A stretch of DNA of 64,000 nucleotides from Rhabdornis inornatus. Its lineage: Eukaryota; Chordata; Aves; Passeriformes; Rhabdornithidae. Below, one piece after another: positions 38,441-50,893 of this stretch (positions are counted from its first letter, which is position 1; every line of letters begins with the position of its first letter). The notes beneath the pieces were generated by a model. It ran no database searches, was not told the DNA's origin, and saw nothing but the letters and a program-made list of their open reading frames with translations. The DNA lies in contig VWZS01008894.1 of assembly GCA_013397075.1 (NCBI GenBank), positions 62,001 through 126,000 on the forward strand, written 5' to 3'. The position numbers and the translations under genes are program-made.

Positions 38441-39765
38441 ATGAAAATACTCCCCCAGGCACAGACCAACACGAGCAGCAGTCAGCAGATGAAAAGACCC
38501 AGCAAAATAGGAATAAAGGTGCGAGATGTCAATGGTGCATACCTCTGGTTATGTGCTAGCTGACATTCTTGAGACAGAAACTATAAGGCTTCTACTCAGA
38601 CTATTGCATCAGCAGCACCATTTATTCACTGTTTGCTGGCGTTCAATTTATAACTTTTATTACAAAACAATAGTCTGAGTTCAGGCAAGGCCAAACACTC
38701 CATTTGGGCAGCTTTTTCAAGCCCAGAACTTTGCAGTCCTGACAGAACTCTCTGAGGTAGCTAATCCCTCACAGCAGAGGCAACATTATCAAGGACAAAA
38801 GGGGGTATGGGCTAAAGCCACCTTCACTCTCCAGGTGTGCTGCCTCTGCTCTCCCTCCCTTCTGTTACATGGACTGATTGGGCTGTCCCAATGTTAGAGA
38901 GAAACAGGGAAGCAGGGGATGTTCAAAACTGTCTTGGGAACTATGGGGCACCAGGGGCCATGTGGCAGTGCCTGGGCCTCCAATGAGTTTAAAATGTGCA
39001 CTGTTGCTGTGCAACATGGTAATCTCTCAGTATGTATTCTCTCAATATGTTGCTCCAGAGGCAATTGATTCAGATGTAAAACTCTCTTCACTAAATAACT
39101 TTCTGACATGTCCCTTTCAGGAAATGAGAATTTACGTACAATAAGCAACATGAATCACCTGTGATGATCACAGACAGAATTTGCACGCAAATTTGGATTT
39201 AAAATCTGGGAGTTTCTGACTGCCAGCAAAGCCCATCTGCTTTAAGAAAAGTGAAAATGCTCTGTTGAGTCTGCATTCTACAAAAACAGCATACCTGGTG
39301 AGATTTTTATACCCATTTGCTTTAAAGTTTGAGCCCTCACCTGAATTCACTGCATTCATCTTCCATGCCAGTGATTACAATGTCACTGCTGTGACCACAG
39401 TGTCACTGCTGTCACTGTGCCTGAAGGCCCAATTCTTTCAATGGTCAAAATATTTTTTTCTCTGAGAATGTATCCGGGGATATCATAAAGATGTCACAGT
39501 TAGCCTCAGGGGGAAGCTTACAGCTCAGCTCCTAATGGCCTCTCAATCCAAGGAAAATTTTAGGGGAAGGCACCCTGGCCCACAGGTACCTACAAACACT
39601 CTCACAGACTTCAAAAAGAGACCTAGGAAGTCAATTGTCTTTCATGTTGTTACTTGTTGGTATAAAAGTTTAAAAAAAAAGAAAAGTTTAAAATTATCCA
39701 TGATTTATCTCATCAGTATGTGGGAAGGATCTGTATTATCTGTATTTAGATAACCTTCTAATTCA

Positions 39766-39953
39766 GAAAAAAAAAGAACATTCAAAAAAAATCCCAAACA
39801 AAAAAGGCCCAAACAGTTCCTCACCCCCTCAAATAAACCAAAAAACCTGACCAACAAACCAAACAAACAAACCTCATGCTACAAGTGAAGACTGTGCACT
39901 GCCAAATTGTCATTATGTAAAGATTTACCGGAAAAAAAAAAATAAAAAAAAAA
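39766..39953 (+). repeat. A-rich low-complexity region
   Basis: Interrupted A runs and CAAA/CCAAA units (39766-39874), then after about 55 ordinary bases another nearly pure A tract (39932-39953). No retroelement body was identified upstream that would explain them as poly(A) tails. Confidence 0.8.
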
Positions 39954-41888
39954 TTACTAGAAACCTTTGAATCACAATGCTGCTATTAAATAATCCTAAT
40001 TTTCATATAATGGCAAGTGTCAGTAGTAGGTCTGCTTCTGAGATTGCAAAAACATCAGGATAATGCCACAATGAAAGATGAGATCCATGTGTTGACACTA
40101 TTCAATGACTGAATTCTCACTCCTCCAGGCTGCAAATTGTTGACTGAGCAGCGAGAGTAAAAACCTAATTATCTTCTTGAAGCCTTAACTTGGCACAGTA
40201 TTCTTCCTTCATTTTTTAAGTTTCCCCCTCTTCTCATAATACAGATGGAAAAATTAAGACTGTCCTGTTGGTGATGGCAGCTCAGAATTTAGTACCACTT
40301 TGAGACAATGCAATACATTTCAATGACTATCAAATGAAATATAAAACGTTAAATCAACTTAAAGAGAAGTTGTGTGCTTAAAGCTGTAAAAGCTTATTTT
40401 GTGTGAAATAAATTTAGAGGATAATATATAAACCAGTTGTTTTTTTGGCGTTTTTTTCCTATTCCTGCCTGAAAATATGCAGTCAGTGTGTGACTATAGA
40501 TTTTTACTCCCAATTCATAACCACAAGGGACCTTCTACTGTGAGCTAGAATAATGGCAATTTCAGAGATAAAAATACTACCAGCAACAACAAAAAAGCAG
40601 CCAGTCTGGTTCCCAAGAATTTAGAGTATGATAAAAAAAGTTCCATGCTGTTCCTCTTAAGGTTTACTGTAGGATTAGATCAGGATTTTTCTTCTTTTTA
40701 TCTTCATAAAAAATCATAGGCTTAACAGGGAAATCATGAATCAAGGACAGCTAGAAAGATAATGTCAGTGAATTAATGCTTCAAGGAGAGGCTAACTGGT
40801 GCTGTAATCCTGAATTCCAGAGTGAATACCTGAACACCACCTGTGTAATCTGCATGATTTAGACATGGCCGCTTTCAGATGTAACTCCTGCCTCGTGATA
40901 AACTTTTCATTTGAGAGAAACTGAAGTTCAATAATTACCTCTATTTTTACATGAAATAGACATAATGTGAATAGATAGGGGCTGGGCATCAAGACAGCTT
41001 TCACTGGTAACACAGCCCAGCTAATGCTGGTAATCTTTGCCTGACAGGTCTTGAATTCTTTTAAGCAAAGTGGAACAACTTCAGAAAAATAAAGGCAGGA
41101 TAGCTCCCTCTGTGCTGCAGATCAGCATAATTAGGGTTCTCTGGACAGTTGGGATAAAAGGGATTAAGAGGTCTCAGGCAGAGGAATGATGTGAATCCAA
41201 CTCTTGGTGATGGCTTCAGCATTGAGATGCTGCACGAAAAGCACCTCCACTCAGTGATGAGCTAACAGAAGGATAGAGGTTGTAGTTTTTGTCTGAGAAC
41301 CCCTGGCAAACTGAGATTTTTTATAACATCAACTCATTTAGTTCTGCTAAAAAAATACAATTCTGCAAGGTCTGGCTGCAATGTTGAAATGTCTACAGGA
41401 AGAAGAATCTTGCAGCTCCCTGCACACTCTACCACAATAGCTAAATATGTATCTTTTAAAATATAAGTTTAAAGCACTTTCTCATAACTTTTGAAGATGC
41501 CTATCTGCTGTGGAGAAAAGGAAAAATTAGATTAGGAACTGAACATTTCCTTAGGCATCTTTCTAGGAGAATAGACACATCTTGTTTAAGGTGCATGGAT
41601 AATGTATTTTAGTTTCATGGGGGAAAGAAGAGAAAGAAAATAAATTTTTTGAGTTAAGTTTACCATTTTCTCCACAAACATAAAGACAGGAATGAATATA
41701 TTGACATTTCCTTGGGTTTCAAGATCTGTGAAGTTTTCATAAAGCATAGAAATGATTAGAAAATGTCTAGCAATACCTTTTTTCATAATTCATTTTCTCT
41801 TTGTTCTTCTGTGTCAGAACTTTACAAAGAGCATGTCTGTTTCTTCTACTGCAATTAGAGCTCCTTTCAAAAAATTATTAGTTTAACC

Positions 41889-41905
41889 AAAAAAAAAAAA
41901 AAAAA
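41889..41905 (+). repeat. Poly(A) run
   Basis: Seventeen consecutive A bases, followed by GAAGAGAAAA. Such runs are length-variable and prone to sequencing error. Confidence 0.9.
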
Positions 41906-43824
41906 GAAGAGAAAATGCATATAGTCCAATACAAAGCATAAAGATTTGCATATGCAGCTGATGCTCCCTAAATGGGCTGCAAAGCAAACTAGACTGTGAA
42001 TCTTAATGTGTAAGTATAAACAGCTTTAGAAAGATTCACTAAAGGGTATGCTTGTATTGCAAATGACAGTGCAGATGAAAATAATGGGATGCCTCCTGTT
42101 CCCAGAAAGACCTGCAATGAACTGATTGGAATTTCACCTTGAGGTCACCTCTAGTCTCAGTTGTCTTCCTTAGTATGCATACTATTCAATAACCACTGTG
42201 ATGCTAGTGGCATTATCCCATCAGTATTGCAAAATTCACCGTGCAATCTTTGCTTCATGTCTAAAAATATGGGCATTCGATGACAGGAAAAAATATTTTA
42301 AAGCATACAATATTTATATAGCACCCTCTAACCTAAAGGATTTCAGTAATTTTCAGAAACTACAGGCCTCTAGCAAAGTTAAAATATGACTTATCACTTG
42401 GATGGGTTGCAACAGCTCAGGAGCATGCAAGGTTCTTACTGACAGGTTGGTCATATATGGGGATGGTAGTAATATCTTACACAGACGAAATATTTTTCAT
42501 AAAATTTTACTACTTTTTCACTTCAGTACTACGAAGATGAACTCTCTAAAAGTTTTCCTCTCCATGTTGAAGAAACAAGGTTATTATTTCTTCCCGTAAG
42601 AACTCCAAGTTGTTTATCCAGTATTCAATTAATTTACCTTTGAAGGATGAATGTGACAGTCAAGTTTGTTCAAATGAGGATCCGGAGTTCCAGAAAGTCT
42701 GGAGATAAGATGTAGTATTCCGCTGTATAAATGCAATTCTACTGTATTAAATTAACTTCCCTCAGTATTCATACTAATGTAAGAACACTGTCAGTATCAT
42801 TCCTAAAATCTTCCCCATCCACTTCTTTCAAGCTAGCTGTTTAGTTCTTTGGTGAATATTGTTTGTTTTTTTTCTTCTTGTTGTCAGCTACAAAGATGTC
42901 ACCATCTTCAGTTTTGTGGAGTAGTACCAAAACTGTAAGCGACCTGGCTTAGAATGCTATATCCAAATTTAAAAAGCAGCTGTAAGTAATAGAATTGTCC
43001 AGTGCAGATCAGATTTTAAGTTTGCATTATTCTACTGATATTATTGCTGCAGATAATAAGTGAATACTGAATGGTGAGATCTGTGAGTGAAAAGATGAGA
43101 AATTTGAAGTTAATGTGAGAGCAGCATTATTAAATAGACATCAAGCAACAAAGCCCCCTCCCCCGAAAATAAAAGTAGTTCTCGGGATCGAAGGACTAAT
43201 AACCCTTTGATTATTACTGTGAATTAAATTCATCATTAGAATTAAGGTCACATTTAACTGTTTGCTACATTAGACTCATCTTTTGGTGTTTTAAGTGCAT
43301 TTTTGGCTGTTCCTCAGCTAAAACCAGAAAATAACCCTATTTCTTTATAAGGACCATTTTAAGCAATTTCCATCCTAGCATTTAGGTATAATTTAAAAGC
43401 ACAGAATTAACCTACTTTACTAGGATTATCTAGTTAGCCATGAGGCTAACCTTTTTTTAAACCCCCATCATAGAATTGCATATGACAGGTGAAAAAATTA
43501 AAATCCTTACACCTCTAAAGAAGGTCAGCCATCTTCTATTGATTTGCAAAATGTATGGTTTGAAACATTGAAACTCCTCCTTTGCTGCAAATCAAAGCCA
43601 GTGTTATAACTAGACATGGTTCAATGAATTATATTTAATGCTGTTCAGTTATGCTGAGTCCAAGTTGCCAAAATACAGACAGTAAATTTGTACATAGGCT
43701 TGATCAGAAGTCAGTGAAAACACTGAAGAAGACAAAAAAAAAAAATCTGTGGGGATTGGTCTCAGATATTTAACTCAGAGAAGCTGTAGATGATAAATAC
43801 TTCCTAGTTGTGATGGGAGGTAAC

Positions 43825-43890
43825 ATCATAGAATCATAGAAAAATTAAGGTTGGAAAACACCTTTAAGATCACTAAGTCCAACTGTACAA
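43825..43890 (-). mobile_element. CR1 LINE, 3'-end fragment
   Basis: The + strand reads ATCATAGAATCATAGAAAAA, then TTAAGGTTGGAAAACACCTT and AAGATCACTAAGTCCAACTG. This is the reverse complement of the avian CR1 tail. Only about 65 bases remain. It abuts a CR1 piece in the opposite orientation. Confidence 0.88.
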
Positions 43891-43899
43891 GACACAAAG

Positions 43900-44070
43900 G
43901 CAATGGAGAATAGTTTGGAAAATTTAGGCTGGATGTTTGGAAAACATTCTTACTGGGACAGTGATAAAAAATCTCCCATAAAAGGCTGTGGAGACCACAT
44001 TGCCCCAAACAGCTGTGGACTTCCTATCCTTGCAGTTTCCCAAGACTGAGCTAAACAATGCTACAGCTAT
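43900..44070 (+). mobile_element. CR1 LINE, 3'UTR fragment (sense)
   Basis: TTTAGGCTGGATGTTTGGAA, then AACATTCTTACTGGGACAG, AAAAGGCTGTGGAGACCACA and GTTTCCCAAGACTGAGCTAA follow the CR1 3'UTR block order (family: TTCAGATTAGATATTAGGAA, TTCTTCACTGTGAGGGT, AGGTTGCCCAGAGAAGCTGTGG, GTTCAAGACCAGGCTGGA). The piece ends before the CR1 tail, so its own 3' end is lost. It is more diverged than the neighbouring minus-strand tail. Confidence 0.65.
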
Positions 44071-46355
44071 CCCTTCACCTCTCTCCTTCTCTCAAATAGG
44101 ACAGAACATCCTAAGATTTCTGCTTTAGTGAACCACAGCCTTCCTGTGATCCTGAGATGTGTCCCTGCTTATCAAATGGCCAACTCTTTCCAAAGATGCA
44201 GGATTGTAGAAGGAACTCATGCCACCAAGCAATTACTGGTTCCAGCACAAATCAGAGAAGAGAAGGAAAAGAAATAATTCAAGCTACAGTTGCAGTGAGT
44301 GCAGGTTTAAAAGATGTAGATAGAATTTGCTTCTCTGTGCCTCCTTGCCTTGTTATTTCACAGAGCTGAAACAAAGCAACCAGCCAGACTGCTTTTTTCT
44401 CTGGACAATGACAGGATGGCTTCGAGCAGCACTAAGAGATCTTGCCACTTTCAGAATCACACATTACTGATTTCCCAGCAGGGGATCAAGAGCATCCTCC
44501 TGAGGAACATTTACACTCTACTTGTATGTTGCAGAAGTTTTCACACATCTGAAAAAGAGTAAAATTAACTCTTGTTGAAGCTGAGATGATAAACAAAAGC
44601 ACTATTGACAAGCACTACTAACATGTAGTGGTGACTGCACAGTACAGTGGTACACTGATAATTAATACACCATGCTTTCCTTCCTACATTATACACTTTG
44701 AAAGCAAATGAATGTGACTGATAAGTTTAGCATTTTTAATGGACTGTGTTGTTTAAGAAAACAGTCACTGATGGGTGAGGCTGTGAAGTTACAGAGCAGT
44801 TGTATGCTAATACATACGACACCAAAAAGTAGCTAAATCATCAACTTCATGATGAGGCAAGGACTCTGAAGGTGAGAGTCAGACTCTCAATAGACAGAAA
44901 AAGCACTCCAAGAACCACCTTAATCCTAAAACTCTGTCTCTGAAGTGTTGTTCAGCATTAGGGCTTCAAGCCTCTTTTTAGAGGAGATGAATTTTAAAGT
45001 ACAGAAATTTCTCTTGTTGCCAAGAAAATTGAAAACACTGTTGCAAAATCAGTAAGGCTGAATTAAGGAAATAAAAAGGAGTAGAATTGATTTGTTCACT
45101 AGTTATCAGAAAGCAAAAAGTTTCTCTCACAGAGTTTATGTTCAGACAGCAAGAGCCTACCAAAACTCTCAGATGAAACATACAAATTGTGATATGCAAT
45201 TCTATGATATACAATATAAATTCACCTGTACTATTAATTTTGTTGCCATCTATTCACATCTCTGCCTTCTACATCTCAGCTTCTGACAATCCACAGAAGT
45301 GTTTTAAAAAGGGCTGGGTTGCAAACTCTATTTAAATTGCCTTTTAGATTTAACCTCAATAGTTTAGATAGATGAAAAGTCTGACTCTCACAGCCGAAAC
45401 AAAGCAGTGCAATATTTTAGCCCTTCATAGAAAGCACTAAACCATTTTACTAAAATCAATACTAGAGTATACAGTAGCAAGGTCTTGGTTTTATATCCCT
45501 TCCCTCCCCATTCCCTTGGGAGTACTATGCTGAATAGTTTACTATCTTGCTGGAGTATAATACTTTAATAGTAAGTGATATGTCAAAGTGATGTTTTCAA
45601 GCACGGTAATACTGTGATTTTATATCAGACCACAGGTTTCAGAATAATCAATGTATATTTATAATGACTTAATTACAGTGATGAGATATGTCTCTGATGC
45701 CCTAAGGAAAACTGTAAAGAAGGGTATAGTTTCAATTATCTGTACCATAACCCAGCTAAGTGCAGTTTTGCAAAGTTTGCTATTAGCAAAACTCATTTTA
45801 CCTCAGTGGAAGTAGGTTTTTTCAATAAGAGGCTCTGGAGATATCCAATGCATTACAACAGGCTTAGAAACAGAACTTGTTGAAGGAATCATCTCACCTG
45901 AGCAATGGTCAAGGCTTTCACTAATTGCCATGTGGCTGAAACATTCACTGGGAATATCAGAAAAAACTATTTCAAATCTTTGTAACGTGCTGCTGTTGCT
46001 ACAACCTGAACCTCTTGCTTTGCTTTTAATTCATGGAATACCTAAACCAAAGTGATGGTAAAGGTCTAGCCTTAGACTGTACTATTGATACCCCTTCCAA
46101 ATTTCTTTATGGATGCTTTCTGGAGCTGAGAAACAAAGTCACACTTGAAAAATAGTCTTGCTTGTTTCTCGTTTTATTCATACGACAGCAAGAGAGACAA
46201 CAATGTTAAATTTGCTGTCGTTTGCTCAGGCAATTGTAACTTTGAGATCCACAAATTTTATGTCTGGGAACCTGAAGTTTGTTAGCAAAGAAAGTGTTCG
46301 TATAAGAAGTTTTGTACAAATGCAGTTATACATATCACTTAGCTGCATTAATCTA
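44071..46355. other. Non-coding unique DNA
   Basis: AT-rich DNA. Short open frames at 44.16-44.56 kb and 45.1 kb lack motifs. No repeat family was recognised. Confidence 0.55.
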
Positions 46356-46399
46356 GAAGTGAATAGAAGTGAAGTGAAGTGAATAGAAGTGAATAGAAA
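46356..46399 (+). repeat. Short minisatellite (GAAGTGAATA-type)
   Basis: About four imperfect units built from GAAGTGAATA and GAAGT. Slippage-derived. Confidence 0.85.
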
Positions 46400-46794
46400 G
46401 GATGAAGGGAAAAAAAAGGTGTATTTTAATCTTCTTGGTGGTAGTCCTATGAGAAAGGATAAATCCCAAGATTTTTCACTGTTCCAACATGTAGCTTCTA
46501 GCTGCTTTCCAGTTCAGTGTTCCAAAGTTTAGCTTCTGCTCAATGCAAATTAAAGCACCACGGAAAGGATCCTTTAGGGCAGAAAGTAAACAAGAAAAGA
46601 TCATGATGCTTTCCATGGCATTTGAGCAATTAGGCTGCAATGAGTCTGAGCACAGGCAGCAGTACTGGACAGAGAGGCTCCTGCAGGAGGCTGCCAGCCA
46701 TTCCTTCTCCCCATGGATACCACTTTGCTTGTGCAGAAAGGAATGTACTCAAATGTACTCAAAAAACAGTGGTCAAAACGCTTCTTGAAGTGTG
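46400..46794. other. Non-coding DNA upstream of the ERVL-type fragment
   Basis: No gene is recognised. The last 130 bases (46660-46794) may be a decayed 5' extension of the repeat that follows, but alignment by eye is not convincing. Confidence 0.4.
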
Positions 46795-46940
46795 GGTGGA
46801 GTAGCAGAGACAATGTGTGGTGAGCTGACCACAACCCCCATTCCCTGTGCCCTGGTGCTGCTGGGGGGAAAGAGGTAGAGAAACCAGGAGTAAAGTCAAG
46901 TCCAGGAACAAAGGAAGGCTAGAGCCAAATATCACTGCCA
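46795..46940 (+). mobile_element. Avian ERVL-type LTR-retroelement fragment
   Basis: GTAGCAGAGACAATGTGTGG, TGAGCTGACCACAACCCCCA, TTCCCTGTGCCCTGGTGCTG, CTGGGGGGAAAGAGGTAGAG and AAACCAGGAGTAAAGTCAAG match, block by block, a dispersed bird repeat that I associate with ERVL-like elements (family form ends GGAAGAAGGGAGGGGTGGGGG). It is about 145 bases, G+C-rich against AT-rich flanks, with no viral gene. The family label is from recall. Confidence 0.55.
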
Positions 46941-48589
46941 AAATGCTCATTTTTTAAAGGCAATCTAATGTTTTCTAATAACACCAGGTGTTTTATTATT
47001 TATACCAGGTTTTTATTATTTTGCCAGAAACAGAGAATATAAATACCCTAGAAAAACATCCTCACATATCTCTTCACTTCTGTCTTCCAAAGGATAGAGT
47101 CTTATACATATTTACATTAGCATAATGTTAAGCATTTCCCTAAAACATCAACATCAATAAAATGTAGTAGAGAATGCAATGTGTAAAACAAACATTTTAC
47201 CTTGATGTATAAATGTGACTGTCACATTAAAAAATGTGACTGTCAAAGATCTGAGAAAGAAGGAGGCCCAAAACTAGACTGTCTCTAGAACTGGTCTGTA
47301 AATTTCTGTATCATATTGTTTTTTCTCTCTCTTTTTTTTTTTTAAGTTTCTCATTTTCTGCCATTTATGTTACAGCCACCCAAAGTTTGAAAGAGAAAGG
47401 TCCTTTTTAGCCACTCTGTTTTATTTGCTTTCAGCTTACAGATCTTTCATTATTTCAACAAGACCACCATGCTGAAAGGAAGGACCCAAGTGCTCCTACC
47501 AAATCGAAGAAGAAATAAAACTGGCCTCTCAGAGGGTGTTTTAGATGACTTTTGCAAGCAGTATCCAACCTGTTTTAAAGCATATGTCACCTCTTTCTTG
47601 TCCTGCTCTCTTTCCATTCACATAACTGTCATGAAAAAAGTATTTTATAAAATTGATGGAAGGAGATTTCAACCACATTTTTAAGACCCAGTCTTTTTGG
47701 GCAAACTGAAATAAGTTCAGTCTTCTTTCCACTTAAAGCAGAAATGAAAAATGGCCCAGAGAATTAATAAAACCAGTATGTAATACTGTTTTCCCTTTTT
47801 CTTTCTGATATCTGTATTGAATTCTGATCAACCACTGTTCAAGTATATGAACATGTCATGTTTTAATGTTTCTCTGTACTATGCAGTGAAGTATTCAAGC
47901 AACAGACCTTCTTGCTTTCACATTTGCAATACCTTATTATCACTTCTCTGTTCAGGGTGCTGAAAATTCTCAAAAAAGAGATGGATATCTGTAATGCCAG
48001 TCTGAAGGCTTGAAAACTCAGGTGGTTCCCTAGTTTTCTGGAGACCTGTTGTGTTTTTGTTTCCTTTTATTCTTCATTTGGGAGAGAATAAAAGAAAGAA
48101 AAGACTAGAATCTGAATCTCAGCTTCTCTGATACTTGATGCACTCAAAGTTTCAGAAATGTACTGGGAAAAAAAATGTGTAGTAGGTATACTGTTACATA
48201 CAGATTTGAAATGTGTACTTTAGGATTAATTTTCTTTCCTCTAAGGGTTTTTTCACTCCTCTATTTAGGATACAGTATGTTATTGAAAAGAAGGCAATTT
48301 TTTTTTTTGGTCTTTTATTTTCCAATAGTTGTAGTGCTAGCCTGAAGCTTAGAAATCTCAGATAAATCCATGTTTTACTGTAGACTTATACTGTATAATC
48401 TTGGAGAATCATTTTGTCTGTCTCTTACAATCCTGTGTCTTTAAAATGAAAATAATAATAGTATTTCTCTGTCAGTGGGGTGTTGGAAGGTGTGTAGTTT
48501 CCATGAGCATGAAAACTACATCAGTGTCCTAAATACCTTTGTAATCGTAGATAAATTTTAATTAGGAAAGACTTTTTGGATTTATAATG
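46941..48589. other. Non-coding DNA with short tandem duplications
   Basis: Contains a roughly 20-base duplication with core ACCAGGT(G)TTTTATTATTT at 46982-47022 and a 14-base direct repeat AAATGTGACTGTCA at 47211-47224 and 47232-47245. T runs occur at about 47332-47343 and 48299-48308. No gene was recognised. Confidence 0.6.
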
Positions 48590-49110
48590 AAAAGAGAGGG
48601 TGACTTATTATGGCTGAATTTATCAGCCTTGGATGGGGGCAGCAAAAGCTCGGATAGCATGGTGGCACCTGAGAAGTGAAAGGAGCAATGGGATTCAAGG
48701 AAGGCCCAGAATGATATTGGAATATAATGCAAATCAGTACTGCAGTAAATATTGATGTCACACAGAGAGCATTGGAGCAAACAAATGCAGCTTCAGTATT
48801 ATGGAACTTTATCACAACACTCTTTACTCATGTTAATGCATTTTGCATGCAGCTGAAATTATATCTCTGAGAAGAGTCACTTTTCCATGTTCTCTAAAGA
48901 TTATTCCTTTACTCAGTGTTGAATCATGCATATCCCTTCCTGAAATCATTTTAATCTTCCCTCTCAAGCTCAGCTGCATTGAAATGCATATTCTGTATGA
49001 ATGGTGCCTTGGTGCAGCAGTTACTCCATTTTGATTAGGATGTGCTTGTGAGTCTCCACAAACTAAAGCCCATTTTAAATAGAATTCACTTTTGATACAA
49101 ACCTGTCTTC
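48590..49110. other. Candidate conserved non-coding element
   Basis: Repeat-free, with octamer-like and homeodomain-like cores: GTTAATGCATTTTGCATGCA (about 48832-48851), ATAATGCAAATCAGTACTGC, ATTGAAATGCATATTCTG and CCATTTTGATTAGGATG. Open frames on the minus strand (up to about 103 codons) have no motif. Possible POU/homeodomain enhancer; inference only. Confidence 0.28.
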
Positions 49111-50852
49111 TTGTGAGACAAATGTCTCCTGAGATTTCTGACATCTTTTACCTCTGGTGAACTAGATAGAGAACAGATCTTTGAATCTCGATCAAGACCG
49201 AAGGGGGAGAAGAAAGAGAGAAAAATTTTTAGTTGATGATAAAGACTTATTCTGGGATTATTACTCCTAATATACAGGATCAGGAATGATGTATATTAAT
49301 TCTATGCTGTGGGAAAGACCCCATTTAAATACCCCATTGAACAAAATATCCTAAAATAAATGAGAAAAAGGAGTGGTTCAAGCAAAATGCAGAAAGAGGG
49401 GGAGGTCTCTCCTATGTACCAAAATTTTCCAGATGATGAAGTTAATTTTCATGTCACTGCAGCAAGGCTCTTTTTGTGTATATAATCATCTAAACAGCAT
49501 AGAACAACATAATTTGGTTCAGTCTTCCATTCTTTTTCTTTTTTTTTTTTTTNTGAGAAGCTTGAGATGTGGAATATTAAATCAAATGTCTGGGCTTCCT
49601 GCTCCTTAGAAAGAGAGCCAAGAGGACAAAGGGAGTGAATAATATGCAGGTTATAAAAAGATACCACGAAGATTTTTACTGCTTATGTACTTCCCTAAAA
49701 GATCTCTGTTGGAAAAAATAAAGTGAAAGGCAGCCTACGTCCCATCAGGAAGGAACGATACAAAGGAGAAACAGGTGTGCTCTTTTGTTTTCACCTATCT
49801 ACTAATTTCTCTCTTTTGTTGATGCTGTCAGATAGTGTCTAGTGAGCTGACAAATCTGAAAGGAACTGATAAAACAAAAGAGATAACTGAATTAGAATTA
49901 TATATATGTTCTTGCAAAGAAAATGTCTTTTTACTGTGCTTGTTGTGACCAGTTAACTTTCATTACTGTCCAGTCATAAAGCATTTGATAGACAAGTTTC
50001 TTTTGCAGATATGTTTTTACAGGAGCAGATCTGAGCACACTTGTGCAAAAAAAACCCCCTTGTTGAATGGTTCACACTGCACATCTCTGTTATCATTTGC
50101 ATCTTCCACCAAAAAAAAATTCTCAGAAAATATGTTAGAGAATGAATGCTAAGTATAAAATAACCTCTTATTTAGAATGAAAATAGTAGGATGAGTTATC
50201 TAAAAAATACTACAAAGGTCTCACAGGAGTTTCCCACATGATCAACATTTCTCCTGACTAACAGTATCTCAAACAAACATCAACTGCAAACAAATACACA
50301 TGAAAAGCAAAACCAATTCGCAAATCATTTGTGAGCAGTCATAAAGACCAAATTCATGGCATAAACAGATCTCTAGTAATAGCCTATCTCTAATTTGGAA
50401 TGATACCAGCTGTCGTCAATTTGCTGAGAATTTAGATATTGGTGTGGAAACTTTTCACTTCATCCATCACAGTCTGACTTAAGAAGGTTGGAAGATAAAG
50501 GGGGAAAAGTAAATAAATTCTGCTTGTTGCCCAAGGCAAAATTTAGTTTGTTACTCAGCTTGTTGCAGTATGCATCACTTTTAATGAACTTTTAAATTAA
50601 ATCCACTTACTTTTTTGTCTTTTTTTTAATCTCGTGAAAGAACAAAAACATCTTTACATGCCTCTGAGTTCAAGAAGTCCTAATATGAGTGGTGAAGAAT
50701 GAGCCTGCCATGTGTTGTTGATTCAGAGGTTAAGGTGGCTTTTGCCATGTGTGTCTGATCTTCATCAAGATTAAATGAAGGAACGATTATTATTCTCTTG
50801 ATTATCAATAAAGGAAACCAAAGGAGATTTTGTCCAAAGACCATTAATAAAC
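49111..50852. other. Non-coding unique DNA with one ambiguous base
   Basis: AT-rich, no gene. An N stands at 49553, at the end of a T run that begins around 49532 (TTTTTCTTTTTTTTTTTTTT), marking an unresolved homopolymer in the assembly. Confidence 0.6.
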
Positions 50853-50855
50853 AAA

Positions 50856-50893
<38 letters not shown>
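50853..50893 (+). repeat. (GAAA)n microsatellite
   Basis: About nine AGAA/GAAA units passing into GAGAGA, purine-only on the + strand. Confidence 0.95.

Larger units (their letters stand above)
38441..43824. other. Non-coding unique DNA, 5.4 kb
   Basis: No gene recognised. A moderately G+C-rich part (38690-38990) has no assignable identity. Low-complexity tracts are listed separately. Small local duplications occur (for example CTCTCAGTATGTATT and CTCTCAATATGTTGC around 39025-39055). Confidence 0.5.

Noticed and set aside
44157..44562. Two overlapping 70-codon + frames
   Set aside because: No motif, no splice context, next to CR1 debris.
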